Source of the DNA: Sedimentisphaerales bacterium
Lineage (GTDB): Bacteria > Planctomycetota > Phycisphaerae > Sedimentisphaerales > UBA12454
Direction of reading: 5' to 3'
Length of the DNA: 64,000 bases
Assembly (NCBI GenBank): GCA_016930635.1
Contig: JAFGGI010000010.1
Coordinates: 1 to 64,000 of the forward strand
Of the stretch, positions 15,849 through 23,624 are shown in pieces. Made by a program: the position numbers and the translations under genes. Each line of letters begins with the position of its first letter. The first letter of the stretch is position 1. Below the pieces are notes generated by a model. That model was not told the DNA's origin. It made no database searches and saw nothing but the letters and a program-made list of their open reading frames with translations.

Positions 15849-15962
15849 TTTCAGGTTTTGTCCCCTGATTTGCATATCGACAGTCAAAATAGCATTTGAC
15901 CTGCGCTGAAACTGTAAGTACAATTCCATCTTAGATTATGGTTTTTGCGGAGATCGGCTAAG

Positions 15963-17339
15963 ATGGACCCAAAAATTTTCAAGGCATACGATATTCGGGG
16001 TATTTATCCGGACCAATTGGATGAAGATGCAGCGTGGAAAATAGGCAATGCAACGGCAAGTTTTCTGCGTTCTTTATTGCGCGGCTATGAACGCGGCCAG
16101 GCTAATTATCAAAGCTTATGTGTCGGATATGATATGCGGACACACAGCAAGAGCCTGGCCAAGGCGCTTATTAACGGTATGAACTCCACCGGCGCAAACG
16201 TTATCGATATCGGTCTGATAGATACACCTCAGATGTATTTTGCAATAAACCACCTGGGCACCTGCGGCGGGGTGCAGGTAACAGCTTCACACAATCCTGC
16301 TGAATACAACGGTTTTAAAATATCAGGCCTGGAGGCAAAACCGGTAGGGCAGGACACGGGTCTGAAAGAAATAAAACATATTGCCTCTGCGCTTCTTCAT
16401 ACGAGGGGTGTTATCAACGGCGGTGTTGAAAAATATGATCTTACTGAAGCCTATAAGGAACATGTATTAAAATTCCTTGATTCGAAAATAAAGCCTTTGA
16501 AGATAGTTGTTGACGCTTCCAACGGGATGGCAGGCAGGTCAGTGCCTGCGATTTTCGATAATATCGGTGTTGAACTTATAAAATTAAATTTCTCACATGA
16601 AGGTAAATTCAAACATGACCCTAATCCGCTGGTAGAGAGCAATCTTAAACAGCTTAAGGATTCGGTGAAAAAAGAAAAAGCTGATGTCGGTATCTGTTTC
16701 GACGGCGATGCTGACAGGCTGATAATGGTCGATGAAAAAAGCAAGACTATAAGCTGTGACCTGCTGACCGCTCTTTTAGTGCCTTACTTTCTGGAAAAGA
16801 ATCCCAAGACAGCTATCGTTTATGACCTGCGGAGCAGCTGGATAGTTCGTGAAGAGATTTTAAAATATGGCGGCATACCAAGGCGTGAAAGGGTCGGCCA
16901 TGCTTATATGAAAAAGACACTGCGTACTGTTCATGCAGTCTTTGGCGGCGAGCTTTCGGGACATTTCTATTACCGAGACAACTTTTATGCAGATTCAGGG
17001 GTGATAACACTGGTGCATTTGATAAATGTGCTCAGCAGAAAGGATAAACCCATCAGCGAGCTTATAAAACCGCTGAGAAAATATCACGCAAGCGGGGAGA
17101 TAAACTTTGCAGTAGATGATAAAGAAGCAATGATGAAGGAGCTCAGCAAAAAATACAGCCAGGGCTCAACTGATGACCTGGACGGTATAACTATCCAGTT
17201 CAAGGACTGGTGGTTCAACTGCCGGCCGAGCAATACCGAACCTTTGCTGAGACTCAACGTAGAAGCAAAAACAAAGGAACTTCTTAAAACGCAGCTTAAA
17301 GAGATAGAAAGCATCCTTGGCAAACCGGTAGACCATTAA
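15963..17339 (+). CDS. Phosphomannomutase / phosphoglucomutase
   Basis: An alpha-D-phosphohexomutase interconverting sugar 1- and 6-phosphates for surface polysaccharide and nucleotide-sugar synthesis. The phosphoserine loop is TASHNPAEYNG with Ser at about 109, the metal loop is DGDADRL, and the C-terminal phosphate-binding loop is RPSNTEPLLR. Length 458 matches the ManB/AlgC class. The ATG at 15963 has a GGAG site 10 nt upstream. Whether mannose or glucose is preferred cannot be read from sequence. Confidence 0.93.
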   Translation: MDPKIFKAYDIRGIYPDQLDEDAAWKIGNATASFLRSLLRGYERGQANYQSLCVGYDMRTHSKSLAKALINGMNSTGANVIDIGLIDTPQMYFAINHLGTCGGVQVTASHNPAEYNGFKISGLEAKPVGQDTGLKEIKHIASALLHTRGVINGGVEKYDLTEAYKEHVLKFLDSKIKPLKIVVDASNGMAGRSVPAIFDNIGVELIKLNFSHEGKFKHDPNPLVESNLKQLKDSVKKEKADVGICFDGDADRLIMVDEKSKTISCDLLTALLVPYFLEKNPKTAIVYDLRSSWIVREEILKYGGIPRRERVGHAYMKKTLRTVHAVFGGELSGHFYYRDNFYADSGVITLVHLINVLSRKDKPISELIKPLRKYHASGEINFAVDDKEAMMKELSKKYSQGSTDDLDGITIQFKDWWFNCRPSNTEPLLRLNVEAKTKELLKTQLKEIESILGKPVDH

Positions 17340-17371
17340 AATGAATATTTTTAATATTTTAGAAAAATTAC

Positions 17372-17400
17372 TTGAACTTTTGTCACAGATATGCGATAAT
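17372..17400 (+). promoter_or_regulatory. Sigma70-type promoter
   Basis: TTGAAC (17372-17377) and GATAAT (17395-17400) are separated by 17 bp. Transcription would start near 17407, upstream of two hairpins and the NYN gene. Confidence 0.55.
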
Positions 17401-17411
17401 ATATATACATC

Positions 17412-17463
17412 CCTGACGGTTTACTGTCAGGTCCCAGCCTTCTTCGGAAGTCTGGGTTTTTTT
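17412..17463 (+). terminator. Tandem hairpins with T-run (terminator or attenuator)
   Basis: The first hairpin is CCTGAC-N8-GTCAGG (17412-17431). The second is CCCAG facing CTGGG (17433-17456) with an inner TTC/GAA stem, followed by seven T. It could end the mutase transcript, but it lies between a good promoter and the NYN gene, so it may attenuate the latter. Confidence 0.75.
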
Positions 17464-17488
17464 ATGCCTTTAGTGGTAAGGAGACCTA

Positions 17489-18121
17489 ATGGCTCGTCTT
17501 TGTTTTTATATTGACGGATTTAATGTTTATCATGCCTTAAATGAAAAACGTGTGCAGGGAGAAGTTGGACAGTTCCCTTATGTCAAATACAAATGGCTTA
17601 ATTATCGTGCATTGGCTGAAAAATTTACCGGTCGAAAGGATGTGATTTCGGGAATTTTCTACTTTACGACATATGTGGATTGGAAACCGCAGGCAGTTAA
17701 TCGTCATAAAGAATATATAAAAGTTTTACGAAATGTTGATGTAGAAGTTATTCGTGGGCGTTTTATGAAGAAACAGGTACAGTGCCATTTATGTAAGAGA
17801 TATTATACTACTCATGAGGAAAAACAGACAGATATCAACATTGCTTTGAAATTACTTTGTGATGCTATAGATGATTTATACGATAAAGCCGTAATAATTT
17901 CTGCTGATAGTGATTTGTTACCGGCTATACATGCTATACGTAAGCATACACCAGCTAAACAGGTGGGAGTAATGTTGCCTATAGGCAGAACCAGTTTTGA
18001 GCTTAGGAAAGAATGTGATTTTCGCTTTAAAATGAGCAAAAAATTACTTGCAGAGACTCAATTTACAGATAAAGTAAAAGTTGGCAAAGATATTATTGAA
18101 AGACCTCCTGGGTGGATTTAA
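17489..18121 (+). CDS. NYN domain ribonuclease (PIN-like)
   Basis: A 210-residue NYN/DUF88-type protein related to LabA. The PIN-like acidic residues are visible in FYIDGFNVYHA, KQTDINIALKL and IISADSDLLPAI. NYN proteins are metal-dependent RNases. A CHLC motif before the second acidic block might bind zinc with nearby Cys/His. It is preceded by an AAGGAG site and a possible attenuator. Its RNA target is unknown. Confidence 0.88.
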   Translation: MARLCFYIDGFNVYHALNEKRVQGEVGQFPYVKYKWLNYRALAEKFTGRKDVISGIFYFTTYVDWKPQAVNRHKEYIKVLRNVDVEVIRGRFMKKQVQCHLCKRYYTTHEEKQTDINIALKLLCDAIDDLYDKAVIISADSDLLPAIHAIRKHTPAKQVGVMLPIGRTSFELRKECDFRFKMSKKLLAETQFTDKVKVGKDIIERPPGWI

Positions 18122-18164
18122 GTCGAAGAATTTTAATGGATGTTAAATAGTGAGGTTGGCAATT

Positions 18165-18992
18165 ATGAAAATTGATAACAAGAAATTATTTGTCACGGTT
18201 TTTTCTGTAATGTTCCTGTCGCTTTTCTGCGTCGGCTGTTCGGTCAATCCTGTAACGGGCGAAGAGCAGTTTTTGATTATAAGCCCTGAAACTGAAAAAG
18301 AGATGGGCAAAGAATATTCAAAAGAGGTTGAAAAAGAACTTGGCGAAAGTCTCCAGGATGTTCAGCTTCAAAATTATGTAGATTCAGTCGGCCAGAAAAT
18401 CGCCCGCGTATGTCATTCGCCCGAGATAGGATTTAGCTACAAGGCTATCGACCATAACTCGGTAAATGCCTTTGCTCTGCCGGGCGGTTATATTTATGTC
18501 ACTACCGGCATGCTAAAGGCGCTCAATAACGAATCACAGTTAGCGGCAATACTTGGCCATGAAACCGCTCACGTTACAGCCAGGCACATTGCCCAGCAGA
18601 TTACGATGGATTTTCTAATTGGCATCGGTATTAGTGTTGCCAGCTCCCATGCATCATCTTCAACAATGAGAGTTGCGGATATTGTCAGACAGCTTGAGGG
18701 TATGTCATTCAGCAGGAAACATGAAAGACAGGCTGATACGGTCGGCCTGGATTATCTGGTCAAGGCTGGCTATTCAGCTAACGGTATGGTAGAGACGATG
18801 GAGATATTGCAGAAGCAGAGTACCTATCGGCCTATAGAATTTTTCTCGACACATCCAAGCCCTGAAAACCGCATCGGGTATATAAGAGAAAGTATATATA
18901 ATAATGGGTATGGAACCAGCGGCAAAGTAGGCAGTTCAGAATATGCTGCCAATATAACCGAAAGACTCAAGATAATAAAGTCACGGCAATAA
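18165..18992 (+). CDS. M48 family metalloprotease lipoprotein
   Basis: A periplasmic, lipid-anchored zinc protease of the BepA/LoiP type. The signal ends in a lipobox, FCVGC. The zinc site HETAH is followed by the third ligand region ERQADTVGLDYL, and a C-terminal STHPSPENRI motif is typical of the family. It probably takes part in outer-membrane protein quality control. The ATG at 18165 was chosen for the upstream GAGG. Its 3' end overlaps the convergent menA-like gene by 26 bp. Confidence 0.93.
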   Translation: MKIDNKKLFVTVFSVMFLSLFCVGCSVNPVTGEEQFLIISPETEKEMGKEYSKEVEKELGESLQDVQLQNYVDSVGQKIARVCHSPEIGFSYKAIDHNSVNAFALPGGYIYVTTGMLKALNNESQLAAILGHETAHVTARHIAQQITMDFLIGIGISVASSHASSSTMRVADIVRQLEGMSFSRKHERQADTVGLDYLVKAGYSANGMVETMEILQKQSTYRPIEFFSTHPSPENRIGYIRESIYNNGYGTSGKVGSSEYAANITERLKIIKSRQ

Positions 18993-19878
18993 GGCTAATC
19001 CCTCCAATTGTGTGCAGGATAATTGTCGCTCTGCTCAACTCGTAGTAGCCTTTCTGTGCTAATTTTTCAGGATTTGCCTTTTTAAAACTAATGATTCCAA
19101 TTATTGGTATAAGAAAAATTGCTGATATTAATGCATAGACATTAATGACAAAATAAATAAACGTTAATACGCAGGGTATTAATAAAATTACTTTGTAAAG
19201 TATTGATGCTTTTTTTATGCCTAATATTACAACAAGTGTTCTTTTATTAACTGCTTTATCAGCTTCGAAATCAGGGAATTCATTTGCAAAGATCACGAGG
19301 AAAATTAAAACGGCTATGATAATTGCAGGCAGCAGGGGGGCAAGGTTGATTATTCCTGTCTGAATATAGTAGGCTCCGTAAACAGGTAAAATGCCGAAAA
19401 GAAAACCTATTGTTAATTCGCCTGCTGTTCGATAGCCCAGCTTCAAGGGCGGTGCAGTATAAAAAAATCCGCCGAGGATGCCAGTAAGACCAAGCAAAAG
19501 TACGAATAAACTTTGTGTCTTTATTAATATTAAAATTCCTAAAATGGCGCCGATTGCTAAAAGAGTTATAGAACCTGTCAGAACCTCTTTTGGGCTTAGC
19601 AGGTTTTCCTGGATAACTCTGCTGCCTCCGGAAAAAAGTGTTGTGTTGGTGTTGATCTTGTCGTTGCCTGAGATATGGTCGAAATAATCATTTGCGACAT
19701 TAGCGCCCAAATGGATAGATACGGTTGCTAAAAGAGCCAGAATAGCGAGGGCAAGGTCAAAGTTACCGGTATGTTTATATGCTATAGCTGTACCGATAAG
19801 CACAGGCAGTATGCTCGCGGTACAGAAGGGCGCACGCAGTTCCTTTAGCCAGGATGTAAATTTACGTCTTAAGTTCAT
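18967..19878 (-). CDS. menA: UbiA-type prenyltransferase, MenA-like
   Basis: A membrane prenyltransferase of 303 residues with eight or nine hydrophobic segments. The two Asp-rich motifs are NDYFDHISGND (about 62-72) and NEFPDFEADKAVNKRTL (about 198-214). The GxNKRTL pattern and overall length fit 1,4-dihydroxy-2-naphthoate prenyltransferase of menaquinone synthesis. No other men genes are in the window, so a different aromatic acceptor is possible. Confidence 0.8.
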   Translation of the reverse strand: MNLRRKFTSWLKELRAPFCTASILPVLIGTAIAYKHTGNFDLALAILALLATVSIHLGANVANDYFDHISGNDKINTNTTLFSGGSRVIQENLLSPKEVLTGSITLLAIGAILGILILIKTQSLFVLLLGLTGILGGFFYTAPPLKLGYRTAGELTIGFLFGILPVYGAYYIQTGIINLAPLLPAIIIAVLIFLVIFANEFPDFEADKAVNKRTLVVILGIKKASILYKVILLIPCVLTFIYFVINVYALISAIFLIPIIGIISFKKANPEKLAQKGYYELSRATIILHTIGGISLIAVTLLS

Positions 19879-19987
19879 CGGTTGCGATGCTCGTTTCGTT
19901 TTATGTCTATCGGTTGCGTATTGAATAACGTTTTACATTTTAACGCAGCCCTGACGAGCTGTGCCGCCGCAACCGCTCAACGTTATT

Positions 19988-20443
19988 TCAGTTGTCTTTT
20001 AAGACTATATCATCGTATTCAAGCTCGAAACGGAGCTTGTGTTTTGCTTCCTGCTGAGCCAGTGATGTAAACAATTGCTGAGCTGTTGCATCATCAATAA
20101 GATAAGCAAGAGTAGTGTAAAGCTGAAAGGCCTTTTTCTCCTTCTTCATCGCAAGAGTGATAGCTGCCTGGTAGTCCATATCGCTGGTTGGCTCGACATC
20201 GACGGTATAGTCTGCGATTTTCAGATCTGCAATTTTTTCTTTACTTACGTTAAAGGTCCTGCCTTTTTTAATATCTTCAAGCTGTTTTCTATGGCCCTTT
20301 TCCTCATCAGCAAAATCCTTGAAGACCTTTTTCATTTCAGGATTGTCCATCTTGCCTGCCAGGTCAGTATAAAACTTTGCAGCTTCTATTTCGTTTTTAA
20401 TTGCAAAATCCAATACTTCGTCAGTAGTGTTAAATTTCAGCAT
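19988..20443 (-). CDS. Ferritin-like di-iron protein (rubrerythrin-type) 1
   Basis: 151 residues forming a four-helix ferritin-like bundle. Metal-ligand motifs are EIEAAKFY, DEEKGHR, KKEKKAFQLY and QQEAKHKLRFE. There is no rubredoxin domain. It is probably a peroxide or oxygen-handling di-iron protein in an anaerobe. A close paralogue lies 136 bp upstream in the same direction. Confidence 0.85.
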   Translation of the reverse strand: MLKFNTTDEVLDFAIKNEIEAAKFYTDLAGKMDNPEMKKVFKDFADEEKGHRKQLEDIKKGRTFNVSKEKIADLKIADYTVDVEPTSDMDYQAAITLAMKKEKKAFQLYTTLAYLIDDATAQQLFTSLAQQEAKHKLRFELEYDDIVLKDN

Positions 20444-20578
20444 TATTTAAAACTCCTTTAAAAAAATGATTTGCAAGTATTATAGAACAGTTGCCCGGCA
20501 ATTCAATCGATTAATCACCCCTGTTTTTGGCAAGCTGTAACCATATCAAGACAAACAGGTTATGGCGGCTGGCCGGTG

Positions 20579-21031
20579 TTATTCCACTTTTATCTTTTCA
20601 TATTCGAGTTCAAAGCGGAGCTTGTGTCTTGCTTCCTGCTGGGCTAAGTTGGTGTAGAGTTTTTTAGCTGTCGGATTTTCGACGAGACTGGCAAGAGCAG
20701 AGTAGAGCTGAAAGGCCTTTTTCTCTTTTTTCATCGCCAGTATAAGTGCGGCAGGGTAGTCTATATCATCTGACGGCTCAGAATCGACGGTTAGTTCTTT
20801 GAGTTTGAGTTTGGCGATTTTTTTGTCGTCGAGTTTAAGATTTTTGGCCTTCTTTATGTCTTCCAGTGACTTTTTGTGGTCCTGTTCCTCGTCGGCGAAT
20901 TCTTCAAAGACCTTTTTCATCTCAGGCTTGTCCATCTTTGCCGCCAGGTCTCGATAGAACTTGTAGGCCTTTATCTCGTTTTTAATCGCAAAATCCAGAA
21001 TTTCGTCAACAATATCTAAGGTATCCGTCAT
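20579..21031 (-). CDS. Ferritin-like di-iron protein (rubrerythrin-type) 2
   Basis: A 150-residue paralogue of the neighbouring gene, sharing EIKAYKFYRDLA, DEEQDHKKSLEDI, KKEKKAFQLYSALA and QQEARHKLRFELEY. It arose by tandem duplication. The ATG at 21031 was chosen because a GAAAGGT site is closer to it than to the upstream TTG. Role as for the first copy. Confidence 0.85.
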   Translation of the reverse strand: MTDTLDIVDEILDFAIKNEIKAYKFYRDLAAKMDKPEMKKVFEEFADEEQDHKKSLEDIKKAKNLKLDDKKIAKLKLKELTVDSEPSDDIDYPAALILAMKKEKKAFQLYSALASLVENPTAKKLYTNLAQQEARHKLRFELEYEKIKVE

Positions 21032-21240
21032 GATTTTACCTTTCAATATAATCGTACCTTTGAAATTATAAAGGATTTTAGCCGTATAGCAATAGGGAAT
21101 ATTTAAACGCTGATTACGCTGATTTTATTGATTTTAGTTAACCACGAATGAATACAAATAATGTCATTCCCACGGTTGCTTGGCCACAGTGCCTAATTCG
21201 GCCTTTATTATCCGGTTAAAATCCGATTTTGCCAACTAAC

Positions 21241-21573
21241 TTACTGGTTAAATTCTTTTGAGTATTTCTTAGGTAAAGTCAATATATTAATCTCTTCGGT
21301 GTCAAGTTTGTCAACAAACTCTATGCCGGTATGAGATTCACCTTCATGCTCGATAATTCGGCATTCACGCTCTTTGAGATAATAAGAACTTTCATCTGCT
21401 TTTCTAAATAATGTCACATTTATAAGATTATCAGAATCTATCTTTATGTTGATACAAGCACCCAGGCGGTTTATATTTGTTATCTTTACCTCTTGAGCTG
21501 AACCACTCGAATCAATGTTGGCACTAATATCCCAACATGCTATACGTTTTTCTATTCTTTTATCCGTGCCCAT
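21241..21573 (-). CDS. PilZ domain protein, putative
   Basis: 110 residues resembling a stand-alone PilZ domain, a cyclic-di-GMP receptor: an N-terminal RIEKR pattern, then ITNINRLGACI in place of D/NxSxxG, then HTGIEFV near the end. The central motif departs from the c-di-GMP binding consensus (NRLG rather than SxxG), so ligand binding is uncertain. Strong AAGGAGG site. A c-di-GMP enzyme is encoded at 27208. Confidence 0.65.
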   Translation of the reverse strand: MGTDKRIEKRIACWDISANIDSSGSAQEVKITNINRLGACINIKIDSDNLINVTLFRKADESSYYLKERECRIIEHEGESHTGIEFVDKLDTEEINILTLPKKYSKEFNQ

Positions 21574-22013
21574 AAAACAAACCTCCTTGTAATAGAATGA
21601 CGGCTGATTTATTCCTCATAAGGTGCAAACTCTCCTGAAGCTTCGAGCGTTTATTGTCCGGTTAAAACAAGCTTTTGTCAACTATCTAAATCAGTGTTAA
21701 TCCGAGAAATCCGTGGTTAAATATCGTATCTTTTTTGTCCTTTTTGGGTCGAAAACGCGCAAGAAAAAACTTGCGCGCTTTAAAAAAATGAAAAAATTTT
21801 TCTCCCTTTGTAATAAGCACTTAGAATTCCGGACAAAATTTTCTTTTGCACTTTTTTTAAAAAAGCGCGCAGGTTTTTCTCTATATATAGAGAGACATAT
21901 GTTTCTCAAAGGTTGCGTCAGTCGGTTGCGTTGGCGCGACTCGTTACGGTTATGTTGACCGTAAAACGACAAACGAAACAAGATGCGCAACCTAAAAACG
22001 AAAGACGATTTTT
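21574..22013. other. Gene-free stretch with hairpins
   Basis: 440 bp without a credible gene. It contains CGCGCAAG-A6-CTTGCGCG (21756-21777), a perfect 16-bp palindrome TCTCTATATATAGAGA (21878-21893), and TTTTGTCAACTATCTA (21673-21688), which recurs at 26893. It marks the left margin of an accessory-looking region. Confidence 0.5.
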
Positions 22014-22262
22014 ATGGGATTTGATTTTACAGATTTTCAGACAGAGGCCCTTAGCCCTGATTTTGTCGATTGGCTCATCGATGAACAGTGGGTTGATATG
22101 CAGACTCATTTCTCCAGGCTGTGGGATTATTATCAAAATCCGATGTACTCAACTAAAGGTCTGTCGGCTGCGGATGCAAAGCTCAATGATTCTGCGCGGA
22201 TTTATTTGCAGGCTCAGGAAATGGGGCTGCCTGCAAGGATCACCGGCATAAAAAGGCCGTAG
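22014..22262 (+). CDS. 82-residue protein, unknown
   Basis: A small acidic, aromatic-rich protein (FVDWLIDEQWVDMQTHFSRL) with no signal or membrane segment. The ATG follows an A-rich stretch without a strong ribosome site. Its stop codon lies inside the left arm of a terminator shared with the convergent next gene. No family recognised. Confidence 0.6.
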   Translation: MGFDFTDFQTEALSPDFVDWLIDEQWVDMQTHFSRLWDYYQNPMYSTKGLSAADAKLNDSARIYLQAQEMGLPARITGIKRP

Positions 22263-22281
22263 CAAATTACTACGGCCTTTT
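22251..22281. terminator. Bidirectional terminator
   Basis: AAAAGGCCGTAG (22251) pairs perfectly with CTACGGCCTTTT (22270), loop 7 nt. It serves two convergent genes and overlaps the stop codon of the left one. Confidence 0.85.
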
Positions 22282-22292
22282 GGTTCATCTTT

Positions 22293-22967
22293 TTAAGCTG
22301 TTATTGTTGCACTAATAGTTTCTGACCATGGCCCTTTTTCGCCATTGCTCTTTACCCACCTAAGCATATAATGCGCGGTTTTTCCACCATCACTGCCTCC
22401 GTATTCTACAATGTACGGACTTGCTGTATCCATAGCAACAAAGCTAAGTTCATCAGCGCTGGCCGGCGGTGGATTGCCGGTTGGAGCAACCTTTACCCAT
22501 ATCTCACAGCCCATTATTCCTGCAGGTTTAGCCCGACTTGTCGGCGTTGCCTCATCGCTGAAGCGTATCTCATGACGCAGTCTTTGGCTGGTATCAACCG
22601 CACCTATCGGCCTCGTATCAATATCACCCGTTGACATAGTCCGAACGGTATCACGTATGGTAATTCCAAGCGCAGCACGTTCTGTATCATCAACACTGCT
22701 TGATGCCTGAAGCTGGTTTACTAACTGTCTTACCGCTTTCTCGAGTATATCACGACTATCATCTTTTGCCTGTCGTGCTGATTGAGCTGTGAGCTGGGCG
22801 GTAACATTAGCAGTTAATTTTGCATCAAAATCTGCCTGCCCACCCACTATCGGTAACATTTGAGAAGCTCCTATACCCAACTCTACCAGATGAGCGTTTG
22901 CATAAGTAACAAAGTTACCCACCCATGCTAAAAAATCGTTGTCACCTGCAGGAAGATAATCTGCCAT
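22293..22967 (-). CDS. Hypothetical protein with C-terminal Fn3-like part
   Basis: 224 residues without a signal peptide. The N-terminal about 110 residues are helical (LPAGDNDFLAWVGNFVTYAN, then an Ala/Gln-rich coiled segment). The C-terminal about 90 residues look like a fibronectin-III-type beta sandwich (ASPYIVEYGGSDGGKTAHYM...GPWSETISATI). Similar hypothetical proteins are common in planctomycete-like genomes; function unknown. A 21-bp palindromic repeat array begins 55 bp upstream of its start. Confidence 0.65.
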   Translation of the reverse strand: MADYLPAGDNDFLAWVGNFVTYANAHLVELGIGASQMLPIVGGQADFDAKLTANVTAQLTAQSARQAKDDSRDILEKAVRQLVNQLQASSSVDDTERAALGITIRDTVRTMSTGDIDTRPIGAVDTSQRLRHEIRFSDEATPTSRAKPAGIMGCEIWVKVAPTGNPPPASADELSFVAMDTASPYIVEYGGSDGGKTAHYMLRWVKSNGEKGPWSETISATITA

Positions 22968-23021
22968 TGTTCAATCCTTTCAAAAAAGTTGCAATTAGTT
23001 TTTAAACCTTTGTCGGTTTCT

Positions 23022-23220
23022 TACTCCAGGGAGCAAGCCCTCTACTCCAAAGAGTTAGTCTCCTACTATAGGGAGTCCATCTCTTACTTCGAAGAGTATG
23101 TCACCTGCTCCAAGGAATTTGTATGCCACTCCAGGGAGTCTGTAGCTTACTCCGGGGAGTTTGTTCCTCACTCTGGGGAATCAGTCACTTATTCCGAGGA
23201 ATCGATCTCTCATTCCTGCC
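23022..23220. repeat. Tandem array, nine 21-bp units with ACTCC-NN-GGAGT core
   Basis: Nine full 21-bp units start at 23022, 23043, 23064, 23085, 23106, 23127, 23148, 23169 and 23190, plus a partial tenth. The core is a hyphenated palindrome, ACTCC-NN-GGAGT in the cleanest units. Other units carry variants such as TTCGAA or ATTCC with GGAAT, where both arms change together. The rest of 22968-23624 shows no gene. Confidence 0.9.
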
Positions 23221-23624
23221 AAACTGCCGTTTTTAGGTCAAAAACAAAGGCTGTTTGACGTACAGCGCGCAAAGATTCCCTGTCCTTAATTTTGTTTTTG
23301 ATTGTTTTTTTGTCCATCCTCCGGAACTTCAGTATAGAGGATACAGTTTGTGGCTAAATTAAGACCACGTTTTAAAAAAAGGTTTTTTGAGCTGTGATTT
23401 TTGCCCTCTTGATTCGGCTTGTTGTATTTCCAAAGTTGCGTAGTCAAATCATCGTCTAAACGCAGTTTGAATCTTTAAAAAAAGATATATTTTTTTAAAT
23501 TTTCACCACAGAGCTCGCAGAGGACTTAGAGAATTATTTAAACTACTAAACGCTCCACGCTAAAAGGGGGGAGATTTTAACCACAAGTTAACGGATTTTA
23601 TTATATTTCCCTGAATACCAGGAG

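Noticed and set aside
22989-23258. Plus-strand frame with repeated YSxES heptapeptides
   Set aside because: It arises from the 21-bp array, which stays in frame because 21 is a multiple of 3. Symmetry of the DNA core is the better explanation, and no start signal is seen.
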